Assembly (NCBI GenBank): GCA_965262015.1
Contig: OZ253494.1
Coordinates: 496,001 to 560,000, forward strand
From: G965262015 sp965262015
Lineage (GTDB): Bacteria > Spirochaetota > Leptospiria > Turneriellales > CBDBES01
DNA: 64,000 bases
Direction of reading: 5' to 3'
The position numbers and the translations under genes are program-made. The notes beneath the pieces are model-generated. The model did not search any database. It was not told the origin of the DNA and saw only the letters and a program-made list of their open reading frames with translations. Within the stretch, counting starts at the first letter, position 1. Each line of letters opens with the position of its first letter. Below, piece by piece: positions 58,575 through 64,000 of the stretch.

Positions 58575-59199
58575 TCTTTTTTTGTAAAACTGTGGAATTC
58601 ATAGATTCGTAAAATTTCTCATGTGATGTCAAAAAATTTCAAAGAGAAGTATGGTTTTTTGTATTATACTACGTGAGATATTCGTCCATGACTTATACCT
58701 CTTCTGTAGATAAATTTGACTAAGAATCCATATCTGCTTCTCTTCACAAATTTAAATGAAATCTTGCTATTTAATTGAAGTGTGTGAGGTTTAATCAAAT
58801 GATGATTGATATTATGCTCGTATAATATCTGTTTTAAATCACATATTGGGCTAAAATAATTTATGATATTTAAGCCAACTGTATCAAATTACACTCTATC
58901 CAATGAATTAGGCTTAGAATAATGTTTTGTGTAAATTTCATTATCTTTGCAATATCATAAATTATTCTTGATCTTCTTCAAGGATTCCTATTTTTTTTGA
59001 TCTGTCATGTATAGAATGCTTAGAGATAATGTCTATTAGTGTGTTTATGTAATTTTTTTTGCTTTTAGTAAGTATTTTGTAAGAAATAATTGAGATAGTA
59101 TCCGTTTAAATAATAATTTCATTTAAACCATGAGGTCAATTAAATTGTTTGTGAAACACCCCGCCATGTGTACAACAGATCTTAAAAAGCAAACTGTGA
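58575..59199. other. Intergenic region with array blocks A and B
   Basis: About 625 bp. Block A here lacks its first ~45 bp; a unique ~150-bp segment follows (58760-58925); block B (58925-59199) is close to that at 48800-49068, including the decayed NHL blade and the fragment reading NTLIDIISKHSIHDRSKK on the minus strand. Confidence 0.7.
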
Positions 59200-62166
59200 T
59201 TATTGGGGTATAGTTATCTTACGGATACGATGACCAAACTGTTCTGCCACATATACATTCCCATCACTATCAACCACTACACCACTAGGAGAATCAAATT
59301 GTGCCACATTACCCACGCCATCCATAAACCCTCCTCCCGCAGTACCATCAGCCTTAATACCAGTACCTGCCAACGTACTAACCACACCACCAGGCGTTAT
59401 CTTACGAATACAATCGTTATACCTATCTGCCACATATACATTCCCATCACTATCAACCGCTACACCACTAGGAGAATCAAATTGTGCTACATTACCCACA
59501 CCATCTATAAACCCTCCTCCCGCAGTACCATCAGCCTTAATACCAGTACCTGCCAACGTACTAACCACACCCGTAGATGTTATCTTACGGATACGATGGT
59601 TCTCACTATCTGCCACATATACATTCCCATCACTATCAACCACTACACCAAAAGGCTTATCAAATTTTGCCACATTACCCATGCCATCCATAAACCCAGC
59701 AGTACCAGTACCTGCCAACGTGCTAACCACACCCGTAGATGTTACCTTACGGATACGATGGTTCTCACTATCTGCCACATATACATTCCCATCACTATCA
59801 ACCACTACACCAAAAGGCTTATCAAATCGTGCCACATTACCCACACCATCCATAAACCCAGCAGTACCAGTAGCAGTACCTGCCAACGTACTAACCACAC
59901 CCGTAGATGTTACCTTACGGATACGATGGTTCTCACTATCTGCCACATATACATTCCCATCACTATCAACCACTACACCAAAAGGCTTATCAAATTTTGC
60001 CACATTATCCACGCCATCCATAAACCCAGCAGTACCAGTACCTGCCAACGTGCTAACTTCAACCACACCTATAGAATTTGTGGTTATCTTACGGATACGA
60101 TGGTTACTAGTATCTCCCACATATACATTGCCTGAACCATCAACCGCTATTCCTCTAGGAAAATTAAATTGTGCTACATTACCCACACCATCCATAAACC
60201 CAGCAGTGCCAGTAGCAGTACCTGCCAACGTGCTAACCATAATTGCTGCACAGGTTTCATCATTTTTTAACGCATAATAACTATCACAAGAATCACATTT
60301 TTCTATATTGGCAGTAGGAACCTTTACCGTTGAGGTGATACCATTCACACATTCAACAGGATCGAATTGCCCACAAAGATTACCATTTAGATCAAAACCA
60401 CTATTACAAGAAATACACTTTTCTGTGCTGGCGGTAAAAACCTTTGCTGTTGATGGGGTACCATTCGTACAAATAAGATCAAACTCTTTTCTACAAAGTT
60501 CACCATCCAAACTAAAACCATTATCACAAGAAGCACATTTTTCTGTGCTGGTGGTAAAAAGCTTGATGCTTGAGGGGGTTCCATTCGTACAAATAGGATC
60601 AATGGTGGGGGATTTTGTGGTTATCTTGCGGATACGATGGTTACTAGTGTCTCCCACATATACATTGCCCACACTATCAACCGCTACTCCACGAGGTTGA
60701 TTAAATCGTGCTACATTACCTGCACCATCCATAAAATCACTATGACCAGTACCTGCCAATGTGCTAACCTCGACCACACCCATAGAATTCGTGATTATCT
60801 TACGGATACGGTGATTCTCACTATCTGCCACATATACAACCCCCGTACTATCAACCGCTACTCCACGAGGAGAATTAAATTGTGCTGAACTACCTGTGCC
60901 ATCCCTGCACGTGACGGTGGTGCCAGTAGTGCCAGGACATGGAGTACCCGTAGTGCCACCACCCGCCAATGTGCTAACCACACCACCAGGTGTTATCTTA
61001 CGGATACGATGGTTACTAGTGTCTCCCACATATACAACCCCCGCACTATCAACCACTACTCCAACAGGATTACTAAATTGTGCTGAACTACCTGTGCCAT
61101 CCCTGCACGTGACGGTGGTGCCAGTAGTGCCAGGACATGGAGTACCCGTAGTGCCACCACCCGCCAATGTGCTAACCACACCACCAGGTGTGATCTTACG
61201 GATACGATGGTTACTATAATCTGCCACATATACAACCCCCGCACTATCAACCGCTACTCCAGCAGGATTACTAAATTGTGCTGAACTACCTGTGCCATCC
61301 CTGCACGTGACGGTGGTGCCAGTAGTGCCAGGACATGGAGTACCCGTAGTGCCACCACCCACCAATGTGCTAACCACACCACCAGGTGTGATCTTACGGA
61401 TACGATGGTTACCAGTATCTGCCACATACAAATTATTGCTTGTATCAAATACCAAACTAGCAGGTTGATTAAAACTACCTGCACCATGATTACTATAACC
61501 TAGAGTACCAGGTGTACCTACGATGGTTGTAGTTACACCGTCAGATTTTATCTTACGTATTATATGATTATTATCTGAAACATAAATTTCCCCTAAATGA
61601 TTTATTACAATACCATGAGGCTGATCAAATTGAGTTAGTGTACCAAGACCATTATTACTACCATCTGTACCATCCCCTGCAATGATAATAACGCAAGGTG
61701 GCGGTATATGCTTTAAGCTAAGTTGCAGGGTTTCCATGTTATCATCAAGATTTTCTATGCTTAATTGGATGGTTTTTATCTCACAGCGTAATTGTTTTTT
61801 TACGGTTAGGCTGATATCTATCTGATTTGTTCCTGCTGGCATTTCGATGATATTTTTTACATGATGATTGGGATAGTTTGGTGTATGTAAAACAAATGGC
61901 TTTGTTGCGAATGTGTAATCACGAGGTGCAAATGCTGTTCCACTTACAATGAACCTGACTCTTGCGGGATACTTTAAGATTTCATTAGCTCTAATGTGTA
62001 TTCTATGGGTACCTGTGTCTATTGTAGTTTCTTCTGTGACAAATCGAAAGTGGGGTATACTAGATTGCAAAGGAGACTTATTAAGAAGATTTGGTGGACC
62101 CGTACAAGAGAACACAAGCAACCCAGCTATACAGGTAGTTAAATAATAAGCATATGCATTAATCAT
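59200..62166 (-). CDS. NHL-repeat lipoprotein 5 (6 + 6 blades, 3 Cys modules)
   Basis: A 988-residue paralogue from ATG 62166 (MINAYAYYLTTC). Lipobox V-F-S-C, NLLNKSPLQ linker as in gene 3, Calx-beta-like domain (variants FIVSGTAFAPRDYTF), six NHL blades, three cysteine modules, six blades, end RIRKITIPQ. It shows recent internal duplication: three ~198-bp units with the GGGTTGTPCPGTTGTTVTC loop in the first propeller, and three nearly identical FDKPFGVVVDSDGNVYVADS blades in the second. Despite this the blade count stays at six plus six. One blade ends NDCIRKI with a lone extra Cys. Confidence 0.88.
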   Translation of the reverse strand: MINAYAYYLTTCIAGLLVFSCTGPPNLLNKSPLQSSIPHFRFVTEETTIDTGTHRIHIRANEILKYPARVRFIVSGTAFAPRDYTFATKPFVLHTPNYPNHHVKNIIEMPAGTNQIDISLTVKKQLRCEIKTIQLSIENLDDNMETLQLSLKHIPPPCVIIIAGDGTDGSNNGLGTLTQFDQPHGIVINHLGEIYVSDNNHIIRKIKSDGVTTTIVGTPGTLGYSNHGAGSFNQPASLVFDTSNNLYVADTGNHRIRKITPGGVVSTLVGGGTTGTPCPGTTGTTVTCRDGTGSSAQFSNPAGVAVDSAGVVYVADYSNHRIRKITPGGVVSTLAGGGTTGTPCPGTTGTTVTCRDGTGSSAQFSNPVGVVVDSAGVVYVGDTSNHRIRKITPGGVVSTLAGGGTTGTPCPGTTGTTVTCRDGTGSSAQFNSPRGVAVDSTGVVYVADSENHRIRKIITNSMGVVEVSTLAGTGHSDFMDGAGNVARFNQPRGVAVDSVGNVYVGDTSNHRIRKITTKSPTIDPICTNGTPSSIKLFTTSTEKCASCDNGFSLDGELCRKEFDLICTNGTPSTAKVFTASTEKCISCNSGFDLNGNLCGQFDPVECVNGITSTVKVPTANIEKCDSCDSYYALKNDETCAAIMVSTLAGTATGTAGFMDGVGNVAQFNFPRGIAVDGSGNVYVGDTSNHRIRKITTNSIGVVEVSTLAGTGTAGFMDGVDNVAKFDKPFGVVVDSDGNVYVADSENHRIRKVTSTGVVSTLAGTATGTAGFMDGVGNVARFDKPFGVVVDSDGNVYVADSENHRIRKVTSTGVVSTLAGTGTAGFMDGMGNVAKFDKPFGVVVDSDGNVYVADSENHRIRKITSTGVVSTLAGTGIKADGTAGGGFIDGVGNVAQFDSPSGVAVDSDGNVYVADRYNDCIRKITPGGVVSTLAGTGIKADGTAGGGFMDGVGNVAQFDSPSGVVVDSDGNVYVAEQFGHRIRKITIPQ
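59575..60060 (-). repeat. Near-identical NHL blades, three copies of 162-168 bp
   Basis: The caaaaggcttatcaaat block recurs with its gg at 59654, 59816 and 59984 (steps 162 and 168 bp; the larger step carries an extra gtagca). Each unit is one blade plus its loop. Confidence 0.9.
60895..61490 (-). repeat. 198-bp tandem repeat, three copies
   Basis: The tgtgccatccctgcacgtga block starts at 60895, 61093 and 61291, exact steps of 198 bp (66 codons), each one blade with its GTTGTPCPGTTGTTVTC loop. Copies differ by only a few bases. Confidence 0.93.
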
Positions 62167-62184
62167 ACGGACTGTTACACGTTG

Positions 62185-62213
62185 AGAATACAATATGTAT
62201 TTTTATAAGTCAA
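62185..62213 (-). promoter_or_regulatory. Promoter of NHL gene 5
   Basis: -35 TTGACT (62208-62213), 17-nt spacer, -10 TATTCT (62185-62190); 19 nt from the -10 to the ATG. Confidence 0.7.
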
Positions 62214-62795
62214 TCTTTTTTATGGGATCTTGTGCTACTGGAATGGAAAGTTAAGTCCAGAGTTGGACAATTTAAGGTATTCATAAGATGTTTTGCTTTA
62301 AAATATCAAAAGTAAGGAGAACAACCAATAGAAATATACAACGAAAAACGGATACTTATACAGAAGTATTTATCAAAGCATATGAGTTATAGAAGGATAG
62401 CTTAAAAAATAAATATATCAAAATCTGCTGTCTTTTACAAGATAAAATAAAATCAATCAATGACATATATAAGGCTAAAGATGTATGATATCGTAAATTC
62501 TTCTTGATCTTTTTAAACAATTATATGTAACCTTCTTTCGTATAACTTTCCCTTCCTTAAACGGCCAACTGTAAAGAATAGCTATCTTGCTAAAAAACTG
62601 TCAACACAATCAATCATGTTGTAGCATATGTAATATGCGTCTATGGGTTGGATATTTCTTCTCAGTTAAGAACTTGTCCCTTACCTCAGGATAGTAGACA
62701 TAGCTTGCCTGTATATTCTTAATTGGTATTTCTACTTATTTTCATAAACATATATAAATATATCACAAGGCCAAGCACGTATAAGCATAACTACC
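62214..62795. other. Intergenic region upstream of the array with decayed transposase
   Basis: About 580 bp without an intact gene. The first half holds the HTH-type transposase remnant (62240-62475). The rest (62475-62795) shows no recognisable coding or regulatory signal. Confidence 0.55.
62240..62475 (+). pseudogene. Decayed HTH-type transposase N-terminus
   Basis: Frame +: IEIYNEKRILIQKYLSKHMS then YRRIA, a stop, KINISKSAVFYKIK, another stop. The R-x-x-I-x-x-x-x-x-x-G/M-x-S-Y-R-x-I-A-x-x-x-x-x-S-x-S-A-V pattern is the N-terminal helix-turn-helix of transposases such as IS30- or IS630-type. Two stops and loss of the catalytic part make it dead. Confidence 0.5.
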
Positions 62796-63677
62796 CTATT
62801 TATTACTATATAATAAAAGAGGTGCTTTATGAAAATGAATAGTTAATGTATTACTAACGGCAAACGGCAATGTCTGATGAAGCCCATCAATAGATACAGT
62901 CCCATTAGACATGAAGGAGGTAATGGAAAATAGATCATCAGAAGTAATCTGTTCCTCTACAAGGTTATGTTGATGAGATTGATAAAGCTCTCTAACTCGA
63001 AAAGCGAACTGCCTGTCCCCCTGAGAATTATGCTTACTGAATATTTTTCCTGTTGCAGACGCAAAAGCTGCAGAACTACCTTGTGCAGTTGCTATCCAGA
63101 TACCTGAAGAACATTGTTGTTCCTGTTTATGGTTTAATGTGATAATATAACGTGAACTTTCTGAAGGCTGATGTGTAGAAACCAAAATATCATTTAGAAT
63201 AGGTACACCTACACTCTTACCTTCTAAATATATCTGTAATCTATCCATTGCACTAGGTACACAAGTACCATGAACAACCTCTTCAAGAAATTGATTTAAT
63301 GGTGTAATAGATTGTTGCAAATGGAATCTACAATAGTAGCCAACACTGGTCTTTGGTGAAGAATTAATACCAAGCAATGGTGTATTATATAAAAAATGTG
63401 ACGTCCTTAAAAACGTACCATCACCACCAACACTAATACATAAATCATAATCTTTATCAATTTTAACGTCTAAATTAGACACCACATAAGTATCATAATC
63501 CATGTGTTGCTTATCTAATTCTTGCAAAAGAATATCAATAGTTGCTTGATGAGCATTATCTGCTATATTAAGATGTTTTTTAAGTAGAGGTATGTTCTTT
63601 ACTCTTAACCAATCATGATTCTGGATAAAATGTTTTTTTCGACTCTCACCTAGAACCACAGCAAGACGTAATCCCAT
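62796..63677 (-). CDS. nadK: NAD(+) kinase
   Basis: A 293-residue enzyme that phosphorylates NAD+ to NADP+. The nucleotide motif GGDGTFLRT (84-92) follows DYDLCISV, and the second conserved region IWIATAQGSSAAFASATG fits the GTPTGSTAYSLSAGG-type substrate loop in altered form. NPLLGIN appears here as TPLLGINSSPKTSVGY. The active-site Asp is D86. The length is normal. ATG start 15 nt after the leuA-type gene, so the two are likely co-transcribed. With NadE at 10591, the window encodes the last steps to NAD and NADP. Confidence 0.88.
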   Translation of the reverse strand: MGLRLAVVLGESRKKHFIQNHDWLRVKNIPLLKKHLNIADNAHQATIDILLQELDKQHMDYDTYVVSNLDVKIDKDYDLCISVGGDGTFLRTSHFLYNTPLLGINSSPKTSVGYYCRFHLQQSITPLNQFLEEVVHGTCVPSAMDRLQIYLEGKSVGVPILNDILVSTHQPSESSRYIITLNHKQEQQCSSGIWIATAQGSSAAFASATGKIFSKHNSQGDRQFAFRVRELYQSHQHNLVEEQITSDDLFSITSFMSNGTVSIDGLHQTLPFAVSNTLTIHFHKAPLLLYSNK

Positions 63678-63692
63678 ATTACACCAAAGTTA

Positions 63693-64000
63693 TTAAAATA
63701 AATGATTCAGCATTTTCTCTGTTGCAGAGATTGCTGCCAAAACTTGATCAGGACTAACACCACTAGTTGAGATAAACTGTCCATCGTATTGCCATGATAT
63801 CTTGCATTCCACTAAAGCGGATGTCTGTCCCCCAGGTGGTATACGCACTTCATAATTTTCTAATGATGGTAAACAGATGTTATAAATCTTACTCCATTCT
63901 AGCAGTGCATTCATAAAAGCATCATACCCACCATCTCCTGCACCATTTACTTTATTTGTTTCACCCTTATAAGAAATTGCCATACTGCAATGAGGGAGTA
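63693..64000 (-). CDS. LeuA-type C-terminal regulatory domain, 5' end outside window
   Basis: The last ~100 residues of a protein whose frame stays open to the window edge (LPHCS precedes MAISYKGE with no stop), so the Met at 63983 is probably internal. GAGDGGYDAFMNALLEW, then YEVRIPPGGQTSALVECKIS and GVSPDQVLAAISATEKMLN match the leucine-binding regulatory domain of 2-isopropylmalate synthase and related citramalate or homocitrate synthases. The catalytic TIM barrel would lie beyond the window. A stand-alone regulatory domain is the less likely alternative. Confidence 0.72.
   Translation of the reverse strand, partial: LPHCSMAISYKGETNKVNGAGDGGYDAFMNALLEWSKIYNICLPSLENYEVRIPPGGQTSALVECKISWQYDGQFISTSGVSPDQVLAAISATEKMLNHLF

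Overview
ORGANISM. The window is AT-rich and gene-dense, with many non-ATG starts and few strong Shine-Dalgarno sites. My best guess is a spirochaete, at moderate confidence. The reasons are: a membrane-anchored giant coiled-coil protein of the kind seen in spirochaetes; many lipoproteins with relaxed lipoboxes (I-I-T-N-C, L-F-S-C); a Fis-type/NtrC-like regulator; and consensus-like TTGACT-N17-TATAAT promoters, which argue against Bacteroidota. I cannot name a genus, and no rRNA or flagellar gene is present to settle it.

LAYOUT. 1-5195 (-): truncated giant coiled-coil protein with 381-bp tandem repeats. 5287-6552 (-): MFS transporter. 6676-9761 (+): three-gene unit of an NtrC-like regulator, an unknown protein and a DnaQ-type exonuclease, followed by a degraded duplication of the exonuclease 3' end. 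10591-12534 (+): glutamine-dependent NAD synthetase. 12545-16243 (-): YfiH-type protein, DnaI/DnaC-like ATPase, inositol monophosphatase family and DegT aminotransferase. 16255-17001 (+): PdxJ. 17048-17209 (+): tRNA-Cys and tRNA-Leu. 17226-18644 (-): MgtE. 18849-39540 (+): a surface/envelope cluster of two glycine-rich exported proteins, an FG-GAP lipoprotein, a 2842-residue exported protein with a 14 x 9-residue repeat, and a small exported protein. 39559-43288 (-): rhomboid, M50B-like protease, unknown, AtpI/AtpZ-like, ThiL. 43411-43806 (+): STAS protein. 43816-44115 (-): small unknown. 44340-62213 (-): array of five large NHL-repeat lipoproteins plus a decayed sixth and insertion-sequence debris. 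62796-64000 (-): NAD kinase and the C-terminal domain of a LeuA-type protein.

HOW IT FITS TOGETHER. Housekeeping islands (NAD synthesis and phosphorylation, B6, thiamine diphosphate, Mg2+ uptake) separate two surface-protein regions. The most striking is the NHL array. Every intact member has a lipoprotein signal, a nearly invariant Calx-beta-like N-terminal domain, exactly six NHL repeats, two to four EGF-like cysteine modules, exactly six more NHL repeats, and an invariant C-terminal tail. Four of the five share a promoter whose -10 lies a fixed 19 nt from the start codon; in the fifth the -10 is lost. This looks like a recombining family of two-propeller surface lipoproteins.

A second, unexplained signal is a set of long perfect inverted repeats of unrelated sequence (arms 11-16 bp), several inside coding sequences. 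They include a 32-bp spacer-less palindrome at 8096-8127 and a clustered GATT-N6-AATC motif.
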